Assembly (NCBI RefSeq): GCF_047495875.1
Contig: NC_092465.1
Span: 8,109,160 to 8,173,159 of the forward strand
Direction: 5' to 3'
DNA length: 64,000 bases
Source of the DNA: Pithys albifrons albifrons
Taxonomy: Eukaryota > Chordata > Aves > Passeriformes > Thamnophilidae
In this document: positions 1-13,771 of the stretch, in pieces
Numbering within the stretch: the stretch's first letter is position 1
Layout of the letters: each line of letters begins with the position of its first letter
Made by a program: the position numbers and the translations under genes
Notes under the pieces: model-generated
Databases searched by the model: none
Seen by the model: the letters and a program-made list of their open reading frames with translations, nothing else
What the model was told of the DNA's origin: nothing

Positions 1-713
1 TTGAAGTAAAGGGAAATTCGCTCTCTTGCTTATACACTTGTAATTTGCTTTGAATAAATGATCAAATGTATTTAAATATGTGATGATTTATTTTATTTTT
101 AGAGAAATCTTCATGGAATTATTATTCTACTTTTATTTGCGCTGTTACTATAATTTATTTTTTCATTTGGCAAAGATGTCACTGTGCCCAGATCTTGCAG
201 CTGTGTCTCCCTTGATGATGGTTCTCATTTCAGTTTTTTCAAAGCAGTCTTGACAAATAAAGATGTATGATAGTACTTTTATTTTTGGTAACAGAGCATT
301 GCCTGAAATGTTCACTAGTGGAAAGATTTTCAGTTGCTTACAAATCCTTTAGCTGAACACGAGTAGGGCCCTGACAGGAGAGGGGAAGGAAGAAGGTGCA
401 CAAGGAGTCAGGGACTGAGATCCACTGTCAGGGCAAACACAGGCACAGGCAAGAAGTGGGGAGACCCCACATGCCACTTTGGGTTTAGCTGATCTCCTGA
501 CTAAATAAATAACAAATCTAGCCAAGCTTGTCTCATCTTCACATATACTGCAAACCAACGTTTTCCACAAGAACATGAGTTTCATCAGCTTTAAGTATGT
601 AAATGAACTTTTAACTCTGAGTTAAGATGATAAAGCAGAATTTGGTTTTAAAAGGACACAAAAAACTGGTATAATTAGGAGTGGAAATTCCTGTTCTCTG
701 GCTTTGTAAATCT

Positions 714-733
714 TGATGCTGTTAACAGCATCA
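714..733. repeat. Perfect 20-bp palindrome
   Basis: TGATGCTGTTAACAGCATCA equals its own reverse complement over all 20 bases. It contains GTTAAC at the centre. It lies 12 bp from a second perfect palindrome (746-763) in otherwise unique DNA. It could be a dyad binding site, but no specific factor is claimed. Confidence 0.97.
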
Positions 734-745
734 TGCCCACAGTGA

Positions 746-763
746 AGTAGCACATGTGCTACT
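746..763. repeat. Perfect 18-bp palindrome with E-box
   Basis: AGTAGCACATGTGCTACT is self-complementary over 18 bases and centred on CACATGTG, an E-box core (CANNTG). It pairs spatially with the palindrome at 714-733, and the two together span 50 bp. Confidence 0.97.
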
Positions 764-3700
764 GAGACTCAAAAAAAATCAACTAAGTGACAATAAATAC
801 CCTAGCTTTTGTCTGAGGGATATGTGGGTGGAGGCCAGTGGGAATGGGAATTGTTTAATGTATAGCAAACAAGAAGGACAAGCAGAGATTGAATGAAAGG
901 GCAGAGAGGAGGGCTTAGGTTAAACAGGAAAGGCCTGTGGGAAATTGGAGGTGATAGTGTGTTGAACTTTGATTTAGTTGCTGCATTCCTGGCAGTAATA
1001 GACTTATCTGCAATGTATTCTCTAGGGATGTAGGTACAAAGCATGGATTTGTACTTTTTTCTAAAGTGGATTTTTGTGACTGAACAGTAAATTTAGCAGC
1101 AGAGTTTAGGAGAGGGTAAGGCAGGGGGCAATGGGATTCCCTCAAAAATGCATTTGCATCTGAAGTTAAAACCTTAGCGTAGACTTTCCCATCAGCTGTA
1201 ACCTGTTGCATATGATGGCAAATGCTCTTGGACATCATTCCAATAGGCACCAACAGAGAATTCAGACAGTAGAAATTATATTTTGCTTTTTTGGTTGATC
1301 TAGGATGCAATTATACGAGACAAGTAGTGTTAGGCCAGCCAGAAGTGACAAATCTGCTAATGCTTTTATCATGATTTTATGTTCAGGAGATGTTGAAGGT
1401 TAGACACAGCTAAAGCAAATGTATGCCTGTTTTCAGCTAACAGGATCCATTTAGATGAGTTAGTTTGTGTAACACAAGGTTTTCCCTTTTAAATATTACT
1501 TTAAATTTCTTGGTTTAGTGTGGGAATGAAAAATCTTGTTACCTACACTTGAGTCAGACAACTTAATAAACTGCCAGTAAATTTATACTGTCTTGAATTG
1601 TAAGGATGAGATTAAAATAACTTTGTATAATGACAGAAGGTAGTTTAACATTTATAGGACCTCAGTCATTCTGCCATATGAAGAAAATGCATTTTATGTC
1701 TTTGATTTTTTTTTTAAACTTTGATGTGATGGAGTTTGGTTTGGTGATTAATTTTGGTTCTCATGTTTCACATGAAGGAGAGAATCACCATGATAAATTA
1801 GTATTTTAGGGATGTGATGAATGGCTACTTCCTTTTCCATGTAATTATCCGGCAGTAGTTTCAATGAAAGATGCTGGGAAATGGAGCTTCTCACTTCAGA
1901 TAACCATCCACCCTGTCTGGCAAGAAAAATGGATCTCTATTTTTGACATATTACTGTGGACCAAGGCCAATGGAGGGAGGGCAACCGTTTGTAGGTTGTG
2001 AAGGATAGGATGGAGTTGAAAAAGTGCCTGTCTAAATGAAGTTGTGAATGAAAGTCTCACGATAAAAAAAATGTTCCGGCAATGTTGAGAAACTTGATTA
2101 TTTGAGGAAGCTGATTTTAATACATATCTGTCAGGGAACAAATTACTTTAAAAAAAGTCACCTAAGTATAGTGGTAGGGATTAAATTTTTAATCCTATAG
2201 ATAAGTATCTCATGCTTTAAGAAATGGGTGGACTGCAAAAGATGTGCAAAAGTGTCTCTGCATGTCTTTCAGGGGGGCTCCTCACAGCCTGTGGTTCTCA
2301 TGAATGAAGGCATTGTCTGTGCAGGCTCAGTGCCCACAGAAGTTTGTCTGGTGTTTTACATCATTATCTGGTTTGTATTGTACTTATAATACTCTGTTTA
2401 TTAATGGAGGAGCTACTAGTTCTGTAGGGCTTCTGTGGAGGAGTGCGCTGCTTCCTTCCCCCACTAGGGTGTACAAACAGCCTGTGCAACTCCCGGCGAT
2501 GCGAGAAACACGATCTTAATTCTGCATACACTTTATAGTAACCAGCCAGCACAAGTTAATCATTATTCTTTAAAACAAGCGAGCAGATGGAAAGGTGTTG
2601 ATTTCTGAGGCAGAAATTGCCCAACCCAAATCTAGAAAGTGATGCATTTCAGAGTAAATTAAAAGCATATTTTCTGTCTCTGCAGCCTGGGAAACTTGAT
2701 GTATTGTCGATGTTACTATGCATTTCAAACCTCTTGAAAGCTATCATCTATTGTGATGAGATTAAAGGACTGAGAGCCTCATTCAAGTAAAGCTCATACA
2801 AATCTAATTTGAGTGGATCCCTTAAAGATGTTGAGTGGGATGTTAAAAGGTAGATATGTAGCTACACATATAGGAGTACCAATCAATATTCCTCTATTGG
2901 AGCTTACCTGAATATTTTAATGATAAATAGGATAAGAACCAGAGCTAGAAGGTGTAAAAGCAAAGTCCTCACAAATGACTACTGATTTGGTGACCTGAAT
3001 TATTATTTCCCCAGCTTAAGTTACCTTTAAAGGCTTATTTCCCAGAGTATCCTTATTTTACGGTTTCGTTTGAACCACTGTCTCCTTTAGGATATGCTGG
3101 TGAAACGGCAACCCACTGCATCTTGTGTTCCTGCAAGCTTCTGGGAAACTGTACCCTCTAGTTGTCTTCCCTGTACTCTTGAACTCAGCAGCTTTACTGG
3201 GGAGCTTGTAAACTTCACTGGGATCTTTTCTGGGAAAACTGATTTAGTGTGCCTAGATCCTGATAGTTGTGTTTCTGGGGTGTGACTGCCTTGGGCAGGG
3301 AATGTGAGATGAGTCATATAAGATACTCAGGATGAGTGGTGGGGAATATGGGACCTGAGCAGATGAGAAAGTGCCCTGCTGGAGTAGGAGGAAAGGGATT
3401 GCAAGTGCAAGTTGGTGTTGGTCAGTTCAGCCTTCTCCAGCCACTCATCTGCTTGAGCTGAGAAGATGTATTTATGTAAAAGCTGTATTTTCTGTGCCCT
3501 GTACCTAGACCTACTGTGGCTTGGGTGTTTTGTTTTGGTTTTTTTTTGACCTTGGTGTTATATGCATCTAGACTGTGAACTTTAATGAATTAAGGTTATC
3601 TGTCTTTCCTGATGCCTGGCTTAGTTTAACACATTCAAATTCAATACCAGTGTGTGGCCCAAGTACTTGAAAGCTATTTAGAAGCAAGAAAAGTGGAGTA

Positions 3701-6700
3701 TAATACATCTGCATTTGTCAGAAATTTTGTAATTAGTCACACGGAGACACTTGAACATTAAGGTCAATCTTCAGGATTTGAGGAGAAACAGGAGTTTTAG
3801 AGTGCATTGTAATGGGTCTGGTTGCATATCTTTTGGTTGGAATTCATTATCAGCTCATTATTTTAGTCTAATAACTGATACTGCAGCTGAAAAAATGAAG
3901 TTAAGGAGATGCAAAAGGCATAAGTAAAAATGTGGGGATTGCCAGTTTGCACTGGTTTATTTCCCAGCTGTAAAGAAAAGCTTGTGCTTTGTTGGAGCAA
4001 TGATGTGAGTTTGAGGCAGCTCGAGTGAGCTGGAATAAATTAAATAATCTGATGGAGAAGTTGGGAAAGAGGTGAACTAGTCATTCTCAAACCTTACAGT
4101 TTTCTCATCTTGGGAGACATTTTGGGAGAGCACAAAGTATGAAGTACCACATTTTATTTGAATCCAAGTATTACATTTTCAGAGCAGATGTAGCTGCATT
4201 ACACACAGAGCTGGGGCTGTTGGAAAGCTTGCACAGGGCTGGGCTGTGCTGCTGCCCAGTCTGGTAATAGTGTGAAATGGAAGGAGTGCAGGTAAAAGTG
4301 GACTTTGGGGCTCCATTCCAGCCTCTGGCTGAATAGCTCAGGGTGATGCAGGGTTTTATCTATTATTGAAACAAATGTATTATATCTTGTAGCTTTCTCA
4401 GCTTCATCATGATGAACATTTTTCCTCAGGCAAGTAAAATTGTTGGGGTTTAGGAGGAGGTGATTATAGCCCAGGGTCAGGGTGGGCAGCATCCTTGAGC
4501 AGTGATGGGTATGTACCTGATGGGTGAAATGAGACCTGTGAGACACAGCATGTCCCTCTGAGTACTCTTTCTCATTGCTCAGCCCTACCAGTTCCTCTTC
4601 TGGGGCAGAGCTTTTGGTTGCTGGTGGAGAAATATATTCTCCCAGATATCAAGGACAGTCTAACAGCAACACGCACATTGCTTCATGGTATATTGGAAGA
4701 TTATGGGTTCATTTTTCCAAGGGAATAGGAAGGATGCAACCTACTGACTTTCAATTTAATTATACATGCTCAGAGCATTAATATTCTTAAGTTTACCTTC
4801 TCATCAAAAAAGCTCAAATACAATGTTGTGAAAGTAGAGAACATGTAAAAAAGTAATCTTGAATTGTTTATGCTAAAATATATAGCTCAAGAGTCTGATT
4901 GTGAATATAGTCACAGCAAACTGTTTTACACAGATATGTGGAATAATACACATGGGTTTAGGAGAAACAGGCAATTTGCTTGTGTGTGCATTCATGTTGG
5001 CATCTGTAAGGGAAATAAAAGACCTGCAAGATAATGTTTTCACCCCTTTCCTAATCCATTTTTATGACTTCATGTGATTCTGTGCTTTTGCATGATAAGA
5101 AATGAATAATGAAAGACAGTCTTGGCTAAATCTGAGGTAAGATCAAAGCCTCTATTTTTTCAGTAATACTTTATTTGCTAGAATGTAATTTAGGCAAAAA
5201 TAGAATGAAGATTCCCTTCATTGAAAGTACAAAATAAGAGATATTCATAAAAAATGTTGAAATGGAATTTACTCTCGGACATTTCCAACTGAAAGTAACA
5301 AATAGAGCTTATTTTTAAATTACAACAGAAGATTAAAGGAGCTGTGTATAGTGCACTCTTTGTGAATACATGACTGCATGTATGGTATAATTTCTGGAGG
5401 AATGAGGTAAATATGCTCAATTTTTTTTCTGTATTTCTTTTTGAGATTTGCTCATATGCTGTGTTTAATGTGTCAGAATAATGTATTTTTGATCAATACT
5501 CTTCATCTGTGACTGTCACAGTTGGCCTTTCTGACTGGTTGCAGATACAGTTGCTTGTTCTGCGTCACTGTCTTTTGCAGCCATGTGTTGCTTCATCCAG
5601 AGCTTAAACTCTTGGGGGAAAAGACCATCTGCCTCTTCTGTATTTGGAAATCACTTAACAGGGTTTATGGGTAAATAATAGATATATTTTTCCTTCTCAA
5701 GCCTTCTTTTCATCCTTGTTTGCAGGCTATGGTTCAGCTGGCAGTGTGGGAGATGTGCATTAGTCAGGTGCATGAGAGGAGAACAAGCACCAGCATTTGG
5801 AGGGGGATTCCAGAGGCTGCCTCTGGGAAGAAAGTACAGCCAAGACAGCCTGCTGGACTTGCTCATACACTCAGTTAGCCATGGCTACCAGTATGACCCC
5901 AGAGTTTAAGTCTCATCTCATATTCTCTAGGAAGTATTTTTAGGTGCTGATGTCAGTGATTTTTTCCCCCTCTTGTTGATACTTATATGGATTTCCTAGT
6001 TAAATCTATTGACTTTATTTTCAATTTAAACTGTTTCTTATTCAGCACACAAGCTAGAAACGAAATACTGAAGGATTTTTAGAATCCATATCCTCTGCAC
6101 TGCAGGTCAGCCTGGTGGGTGGATTGTGAGAAGGGTCTTTGAAGTAGTGGGACGGGTTTAACAAAAAGACCTCTTAGTTGCTGAGATCTGACAGTATGTG
6201 ACATGGGCCACAAGATTTTATAACAGCAAGCACACACAACAAGGATGCTGCTCAATAAAGATGCTGCACACTCAGAATCCATTCAGTCAGCAGAGAGGAG
6301 TATGTTTCTTTTCTCATCAGTCACTTCTAGAAACTACACTGGAGAGGAAATCCAGTATGGACTGAAGGTTACAATATTTGTCTGGTGACCTGGATTCAGT
6401 TCTCTATCCTGTCACTGAAGGCAGATTCTGTGTTGTCCCGTTCTATTCTAGGGTGCAATTGATGTGGCTTGTGTATATGTATAGTGAAGTGAAAACCATT
6501 AATTAGAGCTCTTAGATTCAGATTTAGTATATCTTAGAACAGCTTTTCTGTGAGTGCTGAAACATTGTTCCTTAGACTAATACGTGCTTAAACTTAAGGC
6601 TGTTATTTTCCAGCATTAGGGAACTTGATTATATACTTGATATCAAGTCCTGTTAGGAGCAAGGTAGAATTTTGAAATATTTGTACTCTTTAAAGTTATT

Positions 6701-7129
6701 TCAAAGATGTGGAAAATTGAGCACTTGCGGAGTTAGTCTAGAAATTCTTGTAATTCTGTAGATGAGAATTATCCCTTCACTTCTGGGAAGTGCCATTAAC
6801 TACACATTCATAATATTCACAGATTGTCAAATCAGCAATAAACCGACTTTAACAAGTCTTTTTCTTCATTGGGACTATTACCTGCTGGTAGAAAGAGTGC
6901 CTCAAACACTATTTATTGCCCTTCTTTTCACTTCTGCCCACTCTTCTTCCTAACACGAATATTCTTATATCCAAATTACTCCCCGGTGGTGAGGGTGAGG
7001 TATTGGAGCATAAACAGGCATTGTAGTTTGTTTTACTTGATAGGATAATGCTAAAATACTTAACATCACGAGATGATTCTAGGTCTCCATTTCTTATTCT
7101 CAAGCACTGGTCATCAAGAAACTTGGGCT

Positions 7130-7197
7130 TTTTCCTGTGTGTCTGTGGGTGGCTTTTTTGTGTGTTTGTTGGTTGGTTGGGGGTGTGTTTGTTTGCT
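7130..7197. repeat. GT-rich low-complexity tract
   Basis: TTCCTGTGTGTCTGTGGGTG followed by T6, GTGTGTTTG and (TTGG)n-like sequence. It is simple DNA, with no other feature seen. Confidence 0.7.
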
Positions 7198-10100
7198 TTT
7201 CTGGACAGCCTAAAGGCACCTCTAAGCTGTTATGGGCAGCTTTAAGAGGTTTATACTATGTGTACAATGGCTGATTTGTCTCTAATTAGGAGACTCCAGT
7301 ATTTTTTTCATAATTAAGAAAAATTCCTAGTAATGTTTTCCAAATGTGGCTCCCTAGGCCTTTTCTTCAATTTTCCTCAACACAGTTTTCTGATCATTCT
7401 TCTCAGGTGTGGTTTTCTAATTGCTTTTCCTTAATCACACAGTTTGTATGCACCAGTAAGGTTGCTTGAAGAAGTAATTTCTACATTTTGGTTTAATTTC
7501 TTTAGAATTTTATGTAGCTTTGACTCATTAAAATAAAAATATCCGAACTTCTTATTAACTTAATAATTTTTAAAATAAAAATGCCATTGTTTCTCATGTC
7601 AGCAAAATTTTTGCTTAATTCATTAATTCTCTTCAGAGTGCAACAATACCTGAACCCATATTTTTGCTGTAAGGTGTTAAGAACCTACCAAATAAGGTTG
7701 TGACATAAATTACCAGAGCAATGTCTTTATTTCTTGTCTCCTGTCAGAAGGTCAGAGTTGCAGGTGTTAACTCTGGCAAACATTATTAGCAAGGATCTGT
7801 GGATAACATTATTTTTGGGCAATTTTTTGAGGCATGTTAGATGAAAAAGATGTAGTGTGAATGAGATGAAAGTGTTATATGAAAACTCTCAGAATGAATT
7901 GTCTGTCCATTTATAAACAGCTAATAAATAAGTAGGTAATGTAATAAATGATTATTCAGAAGATGTTTTTGGCTTTGTCAGACTAGTAAAATTTATCTTT
8001 TGCAAATGTATAATTCATCACAACTCCAAAAATACATTATCTTTTCCTTTTTCCCTTGAGAGAGAGTCAATTTGAAGCCCTGGGGACTTGCTCAGGAGAA
8101 TATCACTTTATTACTTCCTATTTTAGAGGCAAGAAAAAAAGACAAATTGCTTCAGATTCATTTTTCTTGCCAACAGGTCAAACAAGAAATATTTTTTGCT
8201 TATTTATTTTTGTTAGATTTAATATTTGGACGAGAAGTTATTTCATTGCCAAACACTAATAATGAGTATTGCAGCCTTGATAAATTGGCTTTAGGAGTAA
8301 GATCACAGCAAGGGAAACTCCTTTCTTGAATTATGGTGGATGGAAACACAGGTGCAGAGGCAGCACAGGGATTTCTCCTGCTGTAGCTGGTGTGGGGCTG
8401 TGTCAGCCAGAGGCCTGCCCAGGCCATCAGCATGCTCTCAAGTTCTCAGCCCAGCCTCCAAATTTCTGTGATAGCAACAAAGGTTTGAGTGCAGGTCCAG
8501 CTAAATATGATTTAAGATGTAAGGCATGTTCTGCTAATGTCTTGAAATGGAAAAGCAGTTTGGGAGAAATGAGAAGCTGGGAGATACCTGGTTGGAGTGC
8601 ACTCTTTTTAAAATTTATTTTGGACCTAGAGGCTGTTGCTGAGTGTCAACTCTTGCAAGTACCAGCACTCATTAATCTTAGAAGAGCAGGACTCAATCAA
8701 ATGACAGAAGCTTTGGAAGAGTTAAGGCCTCATACAGACAGAATGTAGATAAAATACTTCAAGAGCTGTCACAGATCAGAAAGCATCTGAAAGGAAGTTA
8801 AAGATTGTGGGTGTAGTGCAAGACTGGGAAGAAAATAGAATCCTTGAAAAGCAGTGACTAAACCCTACCTAATCCCCTGCATTTGACTAGCCCATATCCA
8901 TGGGCACAGTGGAGCTTGAATTAAGCTCCTCAAATTTCAAGCAGCTATCCAGGCTGCCTGTGTTGGGATGTTCAACTTTCTTGTATGTTTGATAACCAGA
9001 TATCCATGGCTGAATTGTTCTTGGAAAAGCGCTGCTCTCTATGGGAAGGAACCATAAGGGATTTGCTTCCTGGTTCAGTTGTTTTAGAGATGAGCCTTGA
9101 CAAGTGGGAAAAGTCAGGGCCTTGTGGTCCTGTAGAGGTAAAAGTCCATCAGCAAAATGCCCTTCAGCACCAGCCTCTTCCCTGTGATGTTGTCAGGAAA
9201 TAATGTGGTGATATTCTGCAACTCTTGGTTCCCAAGCTGACACTGAGTTAATAGCAGTGGTGCTCTCTGCTCATGTCTGTCCTTTCCCTTTCCCAGTGAG
9301 CTGCTTGTCCCAGGGAGTCACGGAAACAGCTGTAGCTCCACCTTGCAGGTGGGTTATACTTTTCTCCAGAAGAACTCTTTATAGTGTTTTTTATATAATT
9401 GTGCCTGAGTCAGATTATTTTGTGCTGAAAGCAACCGCAGACTGTCTTGCTCTATAATTGTAGTTGAACTTGTTGAAAAACACCTTTTGGCTTCAGTGTT
9501 GTCCCTCTGTGCCAACTGTGGTCTTGTGGATTTATTATTTACACATGGTTTGCACTTTGTCCTGGTCTTATTTAACTTATGCTCTGACTAGAAAGAAGAG
9601 CTTTTGAAATATAGGTCTACTTCTAGACCAATATCTCAAAGGAATGTGTTCTTTAATTCAGCAGAGAAAAGTCTTAATAAACTGCCAGTGATCAGAATCT
9701 AATTGAATTTGCTCAATTAGAAAGAACCATTAAATTGATTAAAAAAAATGGAAATATAATACAGAAAAATTAAGCTTTCAGAAATAAATTTAAATTAGAC
9801 ACCAAGGAACATTTTTACTATCGTCTCATTATTACTTAAAAGGGAAATCAAAATTTAATGCGTTGCAAAATGATGTGAATGTGGGAAGCCTGGTGCTGTG
9901 GCCTCATGCCCATGGGAAGGGAGCAGCAGGGACAGGCAACAGGGGGTAGTGTTTGCACACAGGCCACGTTAGGCTGCACAAGTTGCAGTTGAAGTCAAGT
10001 TATTCTTGATCCTTGTACTCTTTGTACAAAACACCTTTTTGTTTCTCTCCCACATTTTTCATGCAATAGTAGGAATACACTGGCAGTATTATACTGTGGA

Positions 10101-10999
10101 GACCCAGCTATGAAGTTCTCCCATAATATCTATGCACAAAAAGTCAGAATATGCAGGGTTTGATTTTTATTGGTTTTAAATGCTTTTAATAGTATTCCCT
10201 AATGGATGTATTAGTTACATTCATGATATGCTAAAAAAATTAATAGAGCACTTTTGTATTTCTTGTCAACATCAAATAGATGACCAAAACAGATGTTGTG
10301 CTAAGAATATTACGTGACTGAAAATTAGGTCTAATTTTATTAATGGCTCTATTGATTTTGAGGCATGGTTAGATGTGGCATGTATATGAAGAATTGCATT
10401 ATTTAGGTAAAATTGGACAGGTAATAAATGAATCTCTTGTAATAACTTAAGTAACTTGACAAATTGCTGCAGCATAGTTAGCAATGTTATTACATGGGCA
10501 CACCGTGTTTGTAAAGTCTGTCCCTGACTGGTTTGACTGGTACTGTTCCTAAGCCTCTTGACTGAAGCATGGAAAAACATCAGCAAATGTAGAAATAAGC
10601 CTGCCTCTTGGTACTTTCTGCTATCATCCCAACAAATTCTTTATACTTGAGCTTACCTTTAAGAATACGAATGGTTCTCTTAAAATTATTTGGTTTAATG
10701 CTTTGCTAGATTAACAAATCTACATGCTGCTCCATATGCACCTTATTTTTAAATGCTGAATCTTTTCTTATAGTGTGGATTGAAAGTGACTAGTCTTGAG
10801 CATAATAGAAGATGCAAATTGACAACAGTATAGGCTAAAGCTTTCAGTATGAACCTGTGTGAATTAGTGTAACAAGATGTAATGTCTGTAGTTGGTACAT
10901 TTTGCTGTGATTATTGGTTGAGAATAGACTTGAGCATCTGTTTTGGAGGACAGATGTAAATAATTCACTGTCTAAGTTCTTGTGGGTGTTACATAACAT

Positions 11000-11430
11000 A
11001 ATATGTAAGTTGGCATGTACTGGTGAGATGCATGAAGGATTCTTGCTATATTCTGCATTGGTGAGAGGCTGCATTCAGTTCCAGGCATCACATTCCCCAA
11101 AAGATACAGGGAAACAGAGAATTTGCACAAGGCCAACACGTAAAAGTGTTGTAAACCATGAAAGAACTGAAGCTTACGGAGTGTTGATGAAGCAAGACAC
11201 ATCTCTAGTTGTAAGACATGCAACTGTTGATGAGACAGAGGGTAACTGGATTAAATTTAAGTGTAAAAGACTTATATTTGATGCTCTGCAAACCTTTCCA
11301 TTAACAATGAGGATAGTGGAGCATGAATAAGTTCCATGGGAAGGCTGTCAAGTCTGCCACTGTGGAGTGTGGGAAATCACACAGGTATAACAGCAGGAGT
11401 TGGACTAAGTGACCTCTATTTTTTTTTAAT
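11000..11430 (+). mobile_element. Old CR1 relic, 3' end
   Basis: The plus frame at 10914-11330 contains LLYSALVRG, resembling the conserved LY.SLVRP block near the C-terminus of CR1 ORF2. It is followed by DNA resembling the usual 3' part (GCATTCAGTTCCAGGCATCA, then AAGTCTGCCACTGTGGA, then GGAGTTGGACTAAGTGACCT, the signature preceding CR1 tails). The terminal octamers are not clear and a T9 run follows. It is one of only two plus-strand retroelement pieces in the window. Boundaries are approximate. Confidence 0.6.
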
Positions 11431-13654
11431 TATTTGCAGATACTGAACGTTGCTATATTGCTATGGGGAAGGACTGTGGGTTAGAGTTTGATCTCAGCAT
11501 ACAACACTGAGTTGGAGCCACTGAATTTTGCTACTCTTTGGTAGATCCTTTGAATTTCCAAATTCTGTCTCTATTGTTCAGTGCAAATCTGCCCCAGCAG
11601 TATTTAGTGAGTAGGTGCTGAGAAGAATATGGAATATTGCTGTCAGGAGCTTTTGTTTGCCAATATTTGATCAACAGTACAAAGTTATATAATGGTTTGA
11701 AGAGGTCTGAACACTTTAAAAAATAAATTGCACATAAATATGTGGGGCCTTTTAGAAGTCTATGAGTTGTCAATCCATCCAAAAGATCCAAATATTTTCC
11801 TTCTCAGTTCTGTATCTTCTGACAAATGCATTAATGCCACAGTTTCAGAATGTGGCTTTATCTTATGTCAGGATGTTTTACATACATTTGAACCTTCAGG
11901 TTTTTGAGAGCTCTCATCTCCTGTGCTCTTGTTCTAGTGGCACCTTTCTAAAGCCTATTTTGTCACCAGACTCTGGATGGCTAAGAGGATCCCAGTGATA
12001 GTGAGTGCTTTTAATAAAGATATGCCACTGAAGGATCTGAATAGAAGAGACACAGACAAATCAGAATTTGCTTCAGTGGTAATCCTGCTTGACCCTTCCT
12101 CTGACAGCTATTTAATAATTTAGTTAGATTAGTCCCACATGAATGCTGAGATTTGCTGGGGTTTCACAGAAAAGGACAGCCTTAATGTCCTCAAGATTTA
12201 ACCTGAGACCTCTGTGATTGCTAAACTTTTGAAGGCTGTATCAGTACCAATAGCTTTCTGGTTACTAGAAAGCTGGTGGTTTAGTGCTGCTTTTGTCAAG
12301 TGTCTGAGAAGGTTTGCAAGTTTACATAAATGTGTGAGTTATTCAGGGACTTTTAAACTTTTTAAAGAGAAATTGCATTTAAACCTGTAGTTGTGATACA
12401 TAACTAAGGAAAGAAAAAATTGTCTTTTAACTTGGCTGGAAATGAGTCTGACTGTCATGAAATGCTCGTGTTGGGGGGGTCTCAGCTGAAACATGTCTGT
12501 GACCTCAGTTTGTGGGGTTGGAGTGTGACAGTGGCTGCACTGCCTTGAGCCTGCACTCGCTGAGGATGCTGGAAGCAGGAACAGCCCAGGGCTGATGCTT
12601 TGCAAAACCAGGTTATGCTTTGGAGTGCCATGCATAGATTTCTAATCTAGTTAACAGCCCAGCTTCGGAGCTGAAATCAGCCAGACTGAAGCTGTGGCTG
12701 AGCTGCTAAATCCTGCTGGGAGGTGAGATAATTACCTTAAGCAAAATATTGAGAAAATCCACTTACACAGCCTGCAGGTCCTGAACTGAGAAAAACACAG
12801 TGCTGCATTGGGCTGTCTGGTTGTACTAAATTTGAGCTCCTGTTTTGTCTTACTCTATTATTATATCTTTTAAATTCCCCCTTTATTATTTTCTGTTTGA
12901 AGGTATACTAAAGTTTTAGAACTTCATCTTTTCTGATGCCTGGGGAGTTTGCCTGCCAAAAGGAAAAGCAGCATTAAAATAAAACACAATCACTTTTATC
13001 TGAACTAAGAACGGTTAAATGTGAAACTAGGAGCAAATCAGTACTCTTTAACAATAAAATATTTTTTGAGACTATATTATGTACTATTTAACAATAATTT
13101 TAGGAATACTTAATTTTAATGTGAACTGTAACTGTGATTTCCATTCTCTGGTACAATTTTTCTAATAGCTATTCATTATAGCCAACTATTGTGATGTATA
13201 TTATGACATGAATTTTAAAGTGTGATATACACACAGTCATTTCAAGCTGTAGCTATTCTGGAATCTGTGTACTTAATTATTGTTAGTTTCACATACCTGT
13301 AACAACAAAACCTTTCGGCTGTATAAAAAAGAATTCTGAACACTGTAAAACCTCAATGGATAACACATGGATTGCAGTTGATGTTTTGGTAAATTAGTAA
13401 TTGTGGTGAATTTGGAGGTGAGGAATTTGTTCTAAGTCACTTGTAGAGAGGGTATTTATCATCCTCATGGCCAGACTTCACGAACAAAGATTTGGGAAGG
13501 GATCTCCCCATGTGGATGTGTCCTATGAGCCTGTGCAGTGGATTTTTTAGGTGAGGCACAGTGTGCACAGAACTGACCCTACCATTTAACTCCTGAGGTT
13601 CATCTGCCATGGCCGAGCGAGCTTGGACAGTTGCAGTTAAGTCCTCAGGACTAG

Positions 13655-13771
13655 AACCTACAGCCCCTGGTGTTCCCAGGAGGTCTCCCGTCCAAGTACT
13701 AAGCAGGGCTGACCCTGCTTTGCTTCCAAGATCTGACAGATTTGGGTGTCAGGGTGGCTGGCCATGGTTAG
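13655..13771 (-). pseudogene. 5S rRNA pseudogene
   Basis: The reverse complement aligns over nearly the whole vertebrate 5S rRNA. It includes the internal promoter segment GGAAGCAAAGCAGGGTC (intact gene: GGAAGCTAAGCAGGGTC), TTAGTACTTGGACGGGAGAC, then CTCCTGGGAACACCAGGGGC and TGTAGG. Differences include CpG decay in the first third (the CGCCCGATCTCG region reads CACCCAAATCT) and one or two small deletions there. No T-run terminator follows the 3' end, so it is unlikely to be a working Pol III gene. It is a dispersed 5S copy, or the head of an old 5S-derived SINE, although no SINE body was recognised next to it. Confidence 0.88.

Larger units (their letters stand above)
1..10999. other. Unique AT-rich DNA, no gene seen
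   Basis: Apart from the palindrome pair (714-763) and the GT tract (7130-7197), nothing recognisable was found. Open frames up to 140 codons (8326-8748, plus) lack known motifs, start contexts or splice signals that would make them credible exons. Confidence 0.6.

Noticed and set aside
8326..8748. 140-codon plus-strand open frame
   Set aside because: No domain or conserved motif, and composition follows a locally GC-rich patch.
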